In this document: positions 32,009 through 41,050 of the stretch, in pieces
Position numbering within the stretch: the stretch's first letter is position 1
How the letters are laid out: each line of letters begins with the position of its first letter
Assembly (NCBI GenBank): GCA_023544605.1
Contig: JAMJFQ010000002.1
Location: 1-43,045 of the forward strand
Length of the DNA stretch: 43,045 nt
Direction of reading: 5' to 3'
Source of the DNA: ANME-2 cluster archaeon
GTDB taxonomy: Archaea > Halobacteriota > Methanosarcinia > Methanosarcinales > Methanocomedenaceae
Position numbers and translations under genes: made by a program
The notes under the pieces: model-generated
The model's database searches: none
What the model was told of the DNA's origin: nothing
Seen by the model: only the letters and a program-made list of their open reading frames with translations

Positions 32009-33178
32009 GTGAAAACTATTGACGGCGGCATCTGTGCCGTTAAGGGTGTCACTGCGTGGGGTGTAAAAGAGGGAAAGTATGGTCTCGCCTTGATCCGCGC
32101 CGAGGGCAGCGCTGCAGGTGTGTTCACCCGTAATCGTGTTATTGCCGCACCACTTGTCCTGACCCGGCAGCACCTTGAAGGGGGCAAACTGTCTGCAGTT
32201 ATCGTAAATAGCGGAAATGCCAATGCTTTCACTGGCAAGGGCGGACTGGAGGATTCAAAGGCAATGGCTGCATTGGCGGCTGACAGGCTGGGTATAGATG
32301 CAGGGAGCATGGGTGTAGCGTCCACAGGTGTTATCGGCCGCAGACTTGATATGAACATCATCCAGTCCCAGTTAGACCCGGTGACGGAAGCGCTGACCCA
32401 CAATCCTGAGGGGAGCACACACTGCGCAAAGGCCATCATGACCACTGACACATTCTCAAAAGAGGCAGCTGTTGAGCTTTCCAACGGCATACGTATAGGC
32501 GCCATTGCCAAAGGCAGCGGCATGATCGAGCCAAATATGGGTACCATGCTGGCATTTATTTGTACCGATGCAGCCCTGGATGCTGGAACGCTCAAGCAGT
32601 GTTTACTCTCTGCTGTGGATACAAGTTTTAACATGGTAGTGGTGGACGGAGATACCAGTACCAACGACATGGCACTGATAACCGCCACCGGACAGTCTGG
32701 CACACCTGACATTGACGAATTCCAGGCCGGGCTGGATCGGGTATGCACCCTACTTGCCCGGATGATAGCCAGGGACGGAGAGGGGGCCACCCGGCTCATC
32801 GAGGCCAGGGTGACCGGAGCAGCCAGCTCCACCGATGCCGTACTGGTAGCAAAGGCCATAGTCCGCTCACCCCTGGTGAAATCGGCAGTGTTCGGACGCG
32901 ACCCTAACTGGGGGCGGGTAATAGCAGCAGTGGGATATTCAGGTGCACAGGTGGAACCGGAGGTACTTAGCCTGGCATTTGCCAACCAGAACACCTTTGC
33001 CAAACTGGTGGAAGGAGGAGATATCCTGGAAGTTCCAATGGAGCTGCTCAAGGAGATCATGGGGTCTGAAGAGATCATCATCCATGTGGACCTGAAGGTT
33101 GGCAGCGGGAGTGCTACTGCCTGGGGATGTGACCTGTCCTATGATTATGTGCGCATCAATGCCGAGTACACCACGTAA
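32009..33178 (+). CDS. argJ: Glutamate N-acetyltransferase / ornithine acetyltransferase
   Basis: ArgJ moves the acetyl group from N-acetylornithine to glutamate, closing the acetyl cycle of arginine synthesis. It cleaves itself at the conserved threonine T179 in KGSGMIEPNMGTMLAF, and that motif is intact. Other signs are GVFTRNRVIAAPLVLTR, VNSGNANAFTGK and DPNWGRVIAAVGYSGA. The 389-residue length is normal. The GTG at 32009 has a very strong AAGGAGGGG site. argB does not follow; serA is next. Confidence 0.96.
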   Translation: MKTIDGGICAVKGVTAWGVKEGKYGLALIRAEGSAAGVFTRNRVIAAPLVLTRQHLEGGKLSAVIVNSGNANAFTGKGGLEDSKAMAALAADRLGIDAGSMGVASTGVIGRRLDMNIIQSQLDPVTEALTHNPEGSTHCAKAIMTTDTFSKEAAVELSNGIRIGAIAKGSGMIEPNMGTMLAFICTDAALDAGTLKQCLLSAVDTSFNMVVVDGDTSTNDMALITATGQSGTPDIDEFQAGLDRVCTLLARMIARDGEGATRLIEARVTGAASSTDAVLVAKAIVRSPLVKSAVFGRDPNWGRVIAAVGYSGAQVEPEVLSLAFANQNTFAKLVEGGDILEVPMELLKEIMGSEEIIIHVDLKVGSGSATAWGCDLSYDYVRINAEYTT

Positions 33179-33262
33179 ACTGCAAATGCCACGAACGAAA
33201 CAATGAAGTGCTAAGAGTAATATTTACACTCCAGATTCAAGGTAGATATTGGAGGACATGCA

Positions 33263-34834
33263 ATGAAAGTTCTGGTCAGTGATTCCCTATCTGATAAGGG
33301 TATTGAGATATTGAAAAAAGAAGTTGACGTTGACATTAAGACAGGCATGAGCCCTGATGAACTGAAGAGCTGTATAGGGGAATACGACGCCCTCGTGGTC
33401 AGGAGCCAGACTCAGGTGACACCGGATATCATTAAAGCCGCTACTAACCTGAAGATCATCGGTCGTGCCGGTGTGGGTGTGGACAACATCGATGTGGAAA
33501 CCGCCACCCAGCATGGTATAATTGTCATAAACGCCCCTGAAGGCAACATGATATCGGCAGCCGAGCATACGATCGCCATGATGATGTCACTATCAAGGAA
33601 CATCCCGCAGGCAAACCAGTCCCTCAAGTCAGGGAAATGGGACCGCAAGAAATTCATGGGTGTTGAAGTAAGGGGCAAGACCCTGGGTGTTATTGGTTTG
33701 GGCAGGATAGGTGCCGAAGTGGCAAAGCGTGCCCAGGGCATGGAGATGAATATCCTGGCCTATGACCCGTTCATCAGCGAAGAGCGGGCCACGGAACTGG
33801 GCGTTACCCTCACCACTGTCGATGATATTGTGGTACATTCAGACTACATTACAGTACACACGCCCCTGACAAAAGAGACCAAAAACCTGATCGATAAGGA
33901 ACAGTTTGACAAGGCCAAACCCGGTGTACTTTTCATTAACTGTGCCCGGGGTGGTATCATCAACGAACAAGCCCTGGCCGAAGCCGTATCCACTGGCAAG
34001 GTCGCAGGGGCCGCGATCGATGTATTTGTCAACGAGCCGCCCGAGGGGTCGCCGCTGCTGGAGCAGGACAATATCATAGTTACTCCCCACCTGGGAGCCT
34101 CAACCAAGGAAGCTCAGGTGAACGTCGCTGTGGACGTGGCAGAACAGATAATTAATTTCAGTAAAGGATTACCTATTCAAAACGCCATCAATATGCCCTA
34201 TGTAAAACAAGAGGTCATGAAAGTACTGCAGCCCTACCTTCCGTTGGCCGAGAAGATAGGAAGACTGGCTGCACAGTTGATGGAAAATAAATACGAGCGT
34301 ATCGAGCTGTCCTACAGCGGAGATATTTCGAAAAGGGATACCGGACCCGTGACCGTAGCTGCCCTGAAAGGAGTACTGGAATTTGCTATGGGGTCATCAG
34401 TGAACTATATTAACGCGCCGGTGATAGCCAAGGAGCGCAAGATCAAGGTCATTGAGTCAAAATCCCAGACCTCTGAGAGTTATTCCAATCTGATCATGCT
34501 GCAACTTAGTAGCAACGGTCATGTGAAAACAGTTGCTGGCACAATGGTCGGTACTAATCCCAGGATCGTGCAGATAAATGAATATAGTATCGATGTGCTG
34601 CCTTCCGGACACATGATGCTTGCAACGCATGAAGACCACCCCAATATCATCGGACCGTGTTGTATGGTACTGGGCAAACATGACATCAATATTGCAGGTA
34701 TGCAGGTTGGCCGCATTAAGGCAGGTGGCACGGCTATCATGGTCCTTAATGTAGATTCTGATATCAGTGATGACATCCTGGATGAGATTCGGGAAGTGAA
34801 TGGCATTATTGATGCGAAGATGGTTTATCTGTAA
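33263..34834 (+). CDS. serA: D-3-phosphoglycerate dehydrogenase
   Basis: SerA oxidises 3-phosphoglycerate, the first step of serine synthesis. The 523-residue protein has the complete long form: catalytic/substrate domain with RSQTQVTPDII and GRAGVGVDNIDVETA, NAD-binding GVIGLGRIGAEVAKRAQG (about 142-160), active-site NCARGGIINEQAL, VFVNEPPEGSPL and VTPHLGASTKEAQ, an intervening domain, then a C-terminal ACT domain (MMLATHEDHPNIIGPCCMVL) that usually gives serine feedback control. GGAGGA precedes the ATG. Phosphoserine made from its product would also feed the SepRS/SepCysS route found upstream in the window. Confidence 0.96.
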   Translation: MKVLVSDSLSDKGIEILKKEVDVDIKTGMSPDELKSCIGEYDALVVRSQTQVTPDIIKAATNLKIIGRAGVGVDNIDVETATQHGIIVINAPEGNMISAAEHTIAMMMSLSRNIPQANQSLKSGKWDRKKFMGVEVRGKTLGVIGLGRIGAEVAKRAQGMEMNILAYDPFISEERATELGVTLTTVDDIVVHSDYITVHTPLTKETKNLIDKEQFDKAKPGVLFINCARGGIINEQALAEAVSTGKVAGAAIDVFVNEPPEGSPLLEQDNIIVTPHLGASTKEAQVNVAVDVAEQIINFSKGLPIQNAINMPYVKQEVMKVLQPYLPLAEKIGRLAAQLMENKYERIELSYSGDISKRDTGPVTVAALKGVLEFAMGSSVNYINAPVIAKERKIKVIESKSQTSESYSNLIMLQLSSNGHVKTVAGTMVGTNPRIVQINEYSIDVLPSGHMMLATHEDHPNIIGPCCMVLGKHDINIAGMQVGRIKAGGTAIMVLNVDSDISDDILDEIREVNGIIDAKMVYL

Positions 34835-34882
34835 ACTACCAAAGAAAATTATAAATAGTCCAGAATACTATGGTTAGTTATT

Positions 34883-35164
34883 ATGGAAGTGCTATTCCGT
34901 GTAGTTGCCTCTGAAAAGGACCTGGAAGAGATAACATTCAAAGATAATAATATCCATTTCTGTTTCAGACCCTCAGAAAAGGATATATTTTACATAATCC
35001 GGAAAAATCCCAACATCAAAATGATACAGCTTCCAACGTCCTATTTCAATACCTTATCAAATACCACAAAGAAAATACTCTCTATGAACAAGATCGAGAT
35101 CAAAGTGGGAAATGTATGGGGCCACAGAACTGACATAGATAAGTACAAGACAGTCGAGATTTGA
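34883..35164 (+). CDS. DUF1699 family protein, short paralog
   Basis: This 93-residue protein shares HFCFRPSEKDIFYIIRKNPN and NVWGHRTDIDKY with the longer DUF1699 protein at 5509, so the two are paralogs. It lacks the 40-residue helical tail of the other. Its middle (MIQLPTSYFNTLSNTTKKIL) also aligns with AIHIPNSYKKTVSKSIRMFL there. The AAATTATAAATAG box (34847-34859) lies about 25-30 nt before the ATG, which predicts a leaderless mRNA. Function is unknown. It is convergent with the methyltransferase gene after a 23-nt gap. Confidence 0.88.
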   Translation: MEVLFRVVASEKDLEEITFKDNNIHFCFRPSEKDIFYIIRKNPNIKMIQLPTSYFNTLSNTTKKILSMNKIEIKVGNVWGHRTDIDKYKTVEI

Positions 35165-35187
35165 ACCTGCATCTGACTTTGGTTGTC

Positions 35188-35763
35188 TTATAGTCCTTTT
35201 AATACTACCAGTTTTTCAAAAAAATGCCTGGACTCGGCCACCTGTTCCACAGACATACCTGCATCCTGCATTAGGCTGGTCACTTCGTTGATTCCTGTTA
35301 GGGATGATATAAGCAGCAATACCTGGCCGTTCGTTTTGAGATGTGTTCCCACCTCCTCAACAAACCGGCTGATGATATCCCTGCCGCTCATACCCCCATC
35401 AAGCATCAGGTCATCCCAACCACCCACACGCTCATCCTCTGAGGTGGGAAGGTAAGGGGGGTTAAAGACAACCATATCAAAGGTACCCTTGATACCTGCA
35501 AACAGGTCGGTCCTCACCGCGTCTATGCCATTGAGCCTGGCACACCGTACTGCATGGGGGTTAATGTCAGTTGCAACCACCGAAACACAGCGTTCTAGGG
35601 CAAATACCGAAACAATGCCACTACCGCAACCCACTTCAAGCACATGACTCCCCGGTCTTATATTCTCCAGCAGTGCATCCACCAGTAAAAAACTGTCCTC
35701 TGCCGGTTCATATATGTTAGGCAACAGCTGCACGGTCCTGTCACGGTACGTAATGGATATCAT
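35188..35763 (-). CDS. HemK2/Mtq2-type protein-glutamine methyltransferase
   Basis: This is a 191-residue SAM-dependent methyltransferase. SAM binding is at HVLEVGCGSGIVSVFAL (about 40-57) and ATDINPHAV. The NPPYLP motif (about residue 99) is the substrate-amide-binding signature of HemK/PrmC enzymes. The short length without a helical N-terminal domain is that of the archaeal/eukaryotic HemK2 form, which methylates the GGQ glutamine of release factor aRF1 (possibly other proteins). It overlaps the stop of rsmA by 4 nt. Confidence 0.92.
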   Translation of the reverse strand: MISITYRDRTVQLLPNIYEPAEDSFLLVDALLENIRPGSHVLEVGCGSGIVSVFALERCVSVVATDINPHAVRCARLNGIDAVRTDLFAGIKGTFDMVVFNPPYLPTSEDERVGGWDDLMLDGGMSGRDIISRFVEEVGTHLKTNGQVLLLISSLTGINEVTSLMQDAGMSVEQVAESRHFFEKLVVLKGL

Positions 35764-36521
35764 GTGCCGTCCATTATGATATTGGATAATCCGGCCAGCT
35801 CTTGCGGGGTAAGGGTCTCAGGTCTACGGCGCAGTACGTTTTCCTCCAGTCGCGATATGTTCCCGATCGGGATCCCCAGCATGGGTGCCGCAGCAGTGAT
35901 GGAATTCTTCAACATTTTCCTGCGCTGCCCGAACACCGCCTTTAACAATCCATTAAAGAAATCCAGGTCGTTGACCTGATATGGTGCCTCACGTGGTGTG
36001 AGCTTTAATATGGCAGATCTGACCCTGGGTTGAGGTTTGAACGCCGAAGGGGGTACAATCTCCAGCATTTCGATGTTAGCATGGTATTGCGCTGTCACTG
36101 AAAGCCGGCTATAATCAGCAGTCCCGGGAGCGGCAAGCATGCGTTTCGCAAACTCCAGCTGATACATCAGAACAGCATATTCAAATCCAGCGCCCAGCAG
36201 CTTAAAAGTGATCTCGGACGATATCTGGTAGGGCAGGTTGGCGACTATCTTGTTAAAATACGGCAGCTCTACCTTCAATGCATCCCCCTGTATAACGACC
36301 ACGTTGGTATCCCTGGTCATTAACGTTAATCTATCTGCCAGGTCACGGTCAAGTTCGATGGTGACCACATGGCCTGCAACTTCAGCCAGTTTCCGGGTAA
36401 GAATACCGTTACCCCCGCCGATTTCCAGAACGGTATCTGAAATGTTCAGGTCGGCATACCGGACTATCCTCTCGAGGATATGCTGGTCAATTAGAAAATG
36501 CTGTCCAAGCCTGGGCTTCAT
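35760..36521 (-). CDS. rsmA: 16S rRNA dimethyladenosine transferase (KsgA/Dim1 family)
   Basis: This enzyme dimethylates two adjacent adenines near the 3' end of 16S rRNA during small-subunit maturation. The 253-residue protein starts MKPRLGQHFLIDQHILERIV. SAM binding is at VLEIGGGNGILTRKLAE, and the catalytic motif is NLPYQISSEITFKLL (about 102-116). The C-terminal helical domain with FGQRRKMLKNSI and RRPETLTPQELAGLSN completes the family picture. It overlaps the DUF655 stop by 4 nt and the HemK2 start by 4 nt, so all three are coupled. Confidence 0.95.
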   Translation of the reverse strand: MKPRLGQHFLIDQHILERIVRYADLNISDTVLEIGGGNGILTRKLAEVAGHVVTIELDRDLADRLTLMTRDTNVVVIQGDALKVELPYFNKIVANLPYQISSEITFKLLGAGFEYAVLMYQLEFAKRMLAAPGTADYSRLSVTAQYHANIEMLEIVPPSAFKPQPRVRSAILKLTPREAPYQVNDLDFFNGLLKAVFGQRRKMLKNSITAAAPMLGIPIGNISRLEENVLRRRPETLTPQELAGLSNIIMDGT

Positions 36522-37123
36522 CGACTATAGCTGCGGGCCTTTGGCGGAGTTGTGAAGAGACGATACTTTACATTCTCGTCCTTTAATTCATCAATTATCC
36601 TGTGTACTATCAGTTTCTCAGGCGTATGCAGGCCCTTGACCCTGTCTGTGATTTCTTTGAAACTGTGGAATTCTCCCTTCTTCCGCTCATCTATGATGCC
36701 CCACATGAGTTTCTTACCGATACCGGGAAGTAGTTCCAGCATATGAAGCCGATTTGTAATGGGATAAGCGTCACTGAAAAAACGGACATATTTTGGTTCG
36801 TCCCCTGCTATAATGTTCTCCAGGATGTAAGGCAGTTCAAGTTGTGCCCCGTGGGTAAGTTCATCATAGGTTATTCTGCGCTTGACATGGTCAATAATTT
36901 CCCGATCCCCATCACCAATGTATACCCTATCCTGTGTCTCAGGAACAGCCCCTTCCTTTGGTATTAGTTCCATAAGCACGAAATGTGATTCACCCACTGC
37001 CTGTACAAGCGGTTTTTTCTGGTATACAGGCCTGGGATCACCTGGATTGCCATACGGCAGGTAATCAAGTATAAATGCCCAATCTTCAATCTGGGGTTTT
37101 TTATCTAACACCATACCTTCCAC
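36518..37123 (-). CDS. DUF655 family protein (archaeal, predicted RNA/DNA-binding)
   Basis: This is a 201-residue archaeal protein conserved next to rsmA, rpoF and rpl21e. The first part (EDWAFILDYLPYGNPGDPRP, ESHFVLMELIPKEG, DRVYIGDGDREIIDHVKRRI) looks like an OB/S1-like nucleic-acid-binding fold, and the second half holds a helix-hairpin-helix-like LHMLELLPGIGKKLMWGIIDER (about 128-150). It probably binds RNA in translation or ribosome maturation; no activity is established. The frame begins with GTG at 37123; ATG 37114 is a likely alternative. A TATA-like AAAATATATATTAG on the minus strand lies at about 37133-37146. Confidence 0.9.
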   Translation of the reverse strand: MEGMVLDKKPQIEDWAFILDYLPYGNPGDPRPVYQKKPLVQAVGESHFVLMELIPKEGAVPETQDRVYIGDGDREIIDHVKRRITYDELTHGAQLELPYILENIIAGDEPKYVRFFSDAYPITNRLHMLELLPGIGKKLMWGIIDERKKGEFHSFKEITDRVKGLHTPEKLIVHRIIDELKDENVKYRLFTTPPKARSYSR

Positions 37124-37190
37124 TCATCCACTAATATATATTTTTTACAAATTGAAGTTAAATTTTATGAATAACATTGCATATAAGCTT

Positions 37191-37216
37191 TTAGATTATT
37201 CTCATGGGTAATCTAA
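37191..37216 (-). terminator. Inverted repeat at the rpoF stop codon
   Basis: TTAGATTA (37191-37198) and TAATCTAA (37209-37216) pair perfectly around a 10-nt loop that includes the last bases of rpoF. No T-run follows on the minus strand, so termination is only one possibility; it may instead protect the mRNA end or be chance. Confidence 0.3.
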
Positions 37217-37563
37217 TAGGCATCAGTGACAGTGTCTAATATTTTGGTGAGTTCCTCTTCCGAGAGAGTAAATCTTTCCTTGGCATAAATAGACCGGATC
37301 TCATCAAAAGAAGTCGGCATGATATCAGCCAGTCGGTATGCGATCTCTGGTTTCATTTTCTCCAGTTTGAGAAGTTCTTCCACCAGTTTCCTGGATTTGA
37401 CCCCATCTGTCTTGGAAGATAATTCTGCATGGTTGATGGCCCGCCTGAGTTCATATCCCAGTTCCATCTCTTGTTCAGTCCTGCTTTCCCTGATATCTAA
37501 CAATATCTCCTTTGCTTCTGCAATGGTCAACATTTCCTCTTCAAATACCTTTTTTACTATCAT
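37213..37563 (-). CDS. rpoF: DNA-directed RNA polymerase subunit F (Rpb4)
   Basis: This is a 116-residue archaeal Rpb4 homolog that forms the stalk with subunit E' and binds emerging RNA. Typical features are the N-terminal VFEEEMLTIAEAKEILLDIRES, an all-helical composition, and a C-terminal HRDC-like region (YRLADIMPTSFDEIRSIYAKERFTLSEEELTKILDTV). It lies downstream of rpl21e, as in many archaea. An 8-bp inverted repeat TTAGATTA/TAATCTAA overlaps its stop codon. Confidence 0.94.
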   Translation of the reverse strand: MIVKKVFEEEMLTIAEAKEILLDIRESRTEQEMELGYELRRAINHAELSSKTDGVKSRKLVEELLKLEKMKPEIAYRLADIMPTSFDEIRSIYAKERFTLSEEELTKILDTVTDAY

Positions 37564-37595
37564 AAAAAACTATCCTGGATACCACGTATCCATTA

Positions 37596-37886
37596 TCATA
37601 CCTGAGGACGCAGATGTTGCGGGAACAGGATTACTTCTTTAGTTGCATTTCCGTCAGTGACCGCTACAATGAATGCACGACCTCTCTGTCCTATCACTTT
37701 TCCTGTCTTGCCGTGGAACTTGGGATTGGACATGCCTCTATGAACACTTGGGTCCAGTTTGATGTGAACAGATTGACCTATATCAAACTCCTGAATGGCA
37801 CGTGACACGGGACTAAGTCCTCTTTCCCGCACACTTTTCTGTAATTTATCCCTGGTCTTCCTTCTCTCACCATGTGATTTTGACAC
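37596..37886 (-). CDS. rpl21e: Large ribosomal subunit protein L21e
   Basis: This is a protein of about 96 residues of the archaeal 50S subunit. It reads SKSHGERRKTRDKLQKSVRE, then GLSPVSRAIQEFDIGQSVHI, VHRGMSNPKFHGKTGKVIGQRGRAFIV and VTDGNATKEVILFPQHLRP, a textbook L21e. The frame is open to a TTG at 37901, but GGAGGA lies 8 nt before the GTG at 37886, and starting there gives the usual N-terminus. The true start is therefore GTG. It follows pus10 closely and precedes rpoF. Confidence 0.95.
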   Translation of the reverse strand: MSKSHGERRKTRDKLQKSVRERGLSPVSRAIQEFDIGQSVHIKLDPSVHRGMSNPKFHGKTGKVIGQRGRAFIVAVTDGNATKEVILFPQHLRPQV

Positions 37887-37906
37887 TGTTATATCCTCCA
37901 ATTAAA

Positions 37907-39220
37907 TTAAATGAATGTTCCTTCTACTTTTATTACGTCCAGTTCGGTAACTTTTGCTTCTACACCCAGACACCGGGTAAGGTTGGGTTCTGTACGGCCG
38001 TCGTCCCCTGATACCAGTTCTTTCACATACAGTCCGCCCTGGCAGCCCACCACAATGGTGGCGCTTAGACCGTCGGAAGACACATGTTCCAGTTCAATAG
38101 TATGTATCGAGCGCACCCGTTCAAGGTCAGCCCTGCGGTGGGATACCCTGGTAGGTGTTCTCTGGTTTATGGGAGTTCGGGCAAGTACGTCAATAGCTGA
38201 TATAAGCTTTTCTTCTGATACCTGACCTTTAAATGTCACTCTTAATCTATAAACTTTATCTGCTTTTGCCTGTTTGATGGTCTCTACTGCCCGGTGGGAT
38301 ACAAATTTCAGCCCCTCAACTTCTACTTTGCCCGCAGCATGACGGTTGATCCTATGCTGGAGCCTGGTAAGGTCAATGTGACGGCGTAGTGGTTCCTCGG
38401 CTTCCACGATAAAAGGCCTGCCGCTCCCCAGCATCAAGGCATCTATATCTTCCCGGCCCGCCCCATGAAATACCGTGTCCACAGAATGTGTGGCTTTCAG
38501 CACTTCGGGCCTGATAAGTTCATCCACTGATTCAGGGTACATGGCTCCCGTGAAATTACAGCGCTCACAGCCCTTACCACGACATTCACGGCAAGGCCAT
38601 CGGGTCTGGGGTATGCCACGCACCAGTTTGCGGTACCGGCCAAAGATATAGAGTGACCGTATTTCCCGTTCCACCGTTCCCTGGTCTATGTCCAGCAGTG
38701 CCGTTATGTGTGGGGTCTTAAGGTCGGCCTTTTTGCCGAGCCTGGCCTCTACACGCCTGCCCACTTCACGGTTCATCTCGGTCTTTAAGGGTTCTGACCA
38801 TCCTGTGCCTGATGCGGCCCATAGTATCTCCTCGTTCTCGATGAGCAGACCTGATGGACGGGTGCCAATAAGGAATGTATCGAATTCATAACCGTCAAGA
38901 GCATCGACCACCCTGTCAGCCCAGATATCGAGCTGTTCGAACAGCCCGTTGCATACCCAGCACTTATCAGGTGTACCATCCTGCTTCAGGCTCTTTTTAG
39001 CATGGACACTGCTGGGTGCTAGTACCTTTAGCATTGAATCGTCTGAGGTCTCGCTGCGTGTTCGGTCCGCTTCCATGGCAAGTACCAGTTTTACTGCTGC
39101 TCCACGCTGGTCGTTAGACAATCCTGTGGAGAGTTTGGCGAAAAGACGGCCCAGGCAGTGGTCGCAGATGGGGCCTTCATTTAAAATTGAGGATGCGGTC
39201 TCCAGTATGTTACCTGTCAT
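37907..39220 (-). CDS. pus10: tRNA pseudouridine synthase Pus10
   Basis: Archaeal Pus10 makes pseudouridine 54 and 55 in the T loop of tRNA. The 437-residue protein begins with a zinc-binding and THUMP-like accessory part: CDHCLGRLFAKLS (19-31), CWVCNGLFEQ (about 89), and a second cysteine cluster CRECRGKGCERC (about 213-224). The catalytic domain has GAGREDIDALMLGSGRPFIVEAEEP, whose DID aspartate is the nucleophile, and TPTRVSHRRADLER and GLYVKELVSGDDGRTEPNL near the end. A TATA-like ATTATTATAGG lies upstream (about 39257-39267). Confidence 0.95.
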   Translation of the reverse strand: MTGNILETASSILNEGPICDHCLGRLFAKLSTGLSNDQRGAAVKLVLAMEADRTRSETSDDSMLKVLAPSSVHAKKSLKQDGTPDKCWVCNGLFEQLDIWADRVVDALDGYEFDTFLIGTRPSGLLIENEEILWAASGTGWSEPLKTEMNREVGRRVEARLGKKADLKTPHITALLDIDQGTVEREIRSLYIFGRYRKLVRGIPQTRWPCRECRGKGCERCNFTGAMYPESVDELIRPEVLKATHSVDTVFHGAGREDIDALMLGSGRPFIVEAEEPLRRHIDLTRLQHRINRHAAGKVEVEGLKFVSHRAVETIKQAKADKVYRLRVTFKGQVSEEKLISAIDVLARTPINQRTPTRVSHRRADLERVRSIHTIELEHVSSDGLSATIVVGCQGGLYVKELVSGDDGRTEPNLTRCLGVEAKVTELDVIKVEGTFI

Positions 39221-39334
39221 GCTACTCCGAAATATCTACCCTTGATGAGCATAAACCTATAATAATACGAACGGGATAACTGCCGTGCTGACCAACATAA
39301 CCGGGGGAAGCCTTAAACAGATTTCCATATGGAC

Positions 39335-40966
39335 CTAAACTTCGTAATCCTTCATTCCTGGAGCCTGTTTCGGCCCGTCACTGCCGCTTGCAGCGATCAT
39401 ATCATCAATGCGCAGTATCATGCTGGCCGCCTCGGATGCCGAATCAATAGCCTGGAGTTTCACTCTCAACGGCTCCACCACACCGGATGCTTTCATATCT
39501 TCTACCCTGTTCTCGAACACATTCAACCCGGCATTCTTCTCGCCCGTCTCATGCCTGCTCTTAAGTTCCACCAATTTATCAATGGAATCAAGACCACTGT
39601 TCTCTGCCAGGGTCTTGGGAATCACTTCCACGGCCTCTGCGAACTTGATGATGGCCAATTGTTCCCTGCCCTTCAATGTGGCAGCATATTCTTTTAACCG
39701 CAGTGAGAGCTCCACCTCAGGCGACCCTCCACCAGCTACAACCCTGCCGTCCTCAATGACCACACCGACCACACGCAGGGCATCGTTCATGGCCCGTGCA
39801 AGATTATCTACCACCTGTTCGGTACCACCGCGCAGGATTATGGACACGACCTTGGTATTGGGGCAGTCACGAATAAATATCATCTCGCCGTTGCCCACCA
39901 TTTTTTCTTCAACCACTCCGGCCGTACCCAATTCATTGGATGTGAGCTCGTCCAGGTTGGTAACAACCTTCCCGTTGGTGGATTCAGCAAGCAGTTTCAG
40001 GTCCTTTTTCTTGACCCTGTGAATAACAAATATACCGGCCTTGGCCAGATAGTGGCGTGCCAACTCATCCACGGCCTTCTGGCAGAACACTGCATTAGCA
40101 CCGCTATTGATCACTTTGTCCACAACATCCTTTATCATCCGCTCTTCCTGCTCAATGAAAGCCCGGCGCTGGGTAGTGCCTGTCAGGGATATCTCACTCT
40201 TGAATTCCATTGACCTCACATCAATGGGTGTGGCAAGAATAGCGATCTTTGCATTCTCCACCCTGGTAGGCATGCTCTGGTGGGTACGGGACCGATCAAT
40301 AATAAGCCCTTCAACGAGTTCAGTATCACCTACACTGCCTTCCACCCTGCGCTCCATCATTACATCCTTGATGTCCACGGTCTTCTTACCATTTGCATCG
40401 GTCTCGGCAATAGAGCGCACAGCCCTGACCACCAAAGGTGCAATAATATCCTTGGCAGATTCTGCACCTTTCCCTGTGAGAGCAGTACCTGCTATCTTGA
40501 TAAGGGTCTCCTCATCATCTTCAGACACCTGGAACGACATGCCCTCAAGGATACGGTGTGCCTCAATTGCTGCCATTCGATATCCGTTTGCGAGGATAGT
40601 GCTGTGTACGTTCATCTCCATTAGTTCTTCTGCCTTTTCCAGCAGTTCCCCTGTCAGTACGGCAGCGGTAGTGGTTCCGTCACCCACTTCGTCATCCTGG
40701 GTTTTAGCCACCTCCACCACCATCTTGGCTGCCGGATGTTTGATATCCATTTCTTCCAATATCGTGGCACCGTCGTTGGTGATGGTGACCTGGCCTGCAG
40801 AATTCACCAGCATCTTGTCCATGCCTTTGGGTCCCAGGGTAGTGCGTACCGCCGAAGCCACTACCTTTGCTGCCATGATATTGCCTTTCTGGGCTTCTCT
40901 ACCTGTAGTCCTTTGTGTCCCCTGTTTGAGGATTATTATGGGCTGACCGCCTAACTGTGCTGCCAT
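39335..40966 (-). CDS. thsA: Thermosome subunit (group II chaperonin)
   Basis: This is the ATP-driven protein-folding chamber subunit of archaea. The 543-residue sequence has TTLGPKGMDKMLV (42-54), the ATPase motif GDGTTTAAVLTGELLEKA (about 94-111), an apical domain with VEGLIIDRSRTHQSMPTRV, and the nucleotide-binding VVAGGGSPEVELSLRL then LAENSGLDSIDKLVELK. The C-terminus ends GPKQAPGMKDYEV, short of the long GGM repeats seen in many thermosomes. GGAGA precedes the ATG. Paralogs, if any, lie elsewhere. Confidence 0.96.
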   Translation of the reverse strand: MAAQLGGQPIIILKQGTQRTTGREAQKGNIMAAKVVASAVRTTLGPKGMDKMLVNSAGQVTITNDGATILEEMDIKHPAAKMVVEVAKTQDDEVGDGTTTAAVLTGELLEKAEELMEMNVHSTILANGYRMAAIEAHRILEGMSFQVSEDDEETLIKIAGTALTGKGAESAKDIIAPLVVRAVRSIAETDANGKKTVDIKDVMMERRVEGSVGDTELVEGLIIDRSRTHQSMPTRVENAKIAILATPIDVRSMEFKSEISLTGTTQRRAFIEQEERMIKDVVDKVINSGANAVFCQKAVDELARHYLAKAGIFVIHRVKKKDLKLLAESTNGKVVTNLDELTSNELGTAGVVEEKMVGNGEMIFIRDCPNTKVVSIILRGGTEQVVDNLARAMNDALRVVGVVIEDGRVVAGGGSPEVELSLRLKEYAATLKGREQLAIIKFAEAVEVIPKTLAENSGLDSIDKLVELKSRHETGEKNAGLNVFENRVEDMKASGVVEPLRVKLQAIDSASEAASMILRIDDMIAASGSDGPKQAPGMKDYEV

Positions 40967-41050
40967 GTGATAGTCTCCTTTATGGAATAATGATCAATTT
41001 TAATTAACGAAGTACCGGATTTCGATTTTCGTATGTTTGAAGTTCTATAT

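Noticed and set aside
31591..33081. A 496-codon minus-strand open frame across the CBS gene and argJ.
   Set aside because: The protein is rich in Ser, Pro and Ala with no family resemblance, and lies opposite argJ, which has full catalytic motifs. It is an antisense shadow.
40107..40946. A 279-codon plus-strand frame opposite the thermosome gene.
   Set aside because: Ser-rich low-complexity translation typical of the reverse strand of a real gene; the thermosome on the other strand is unambiguous.
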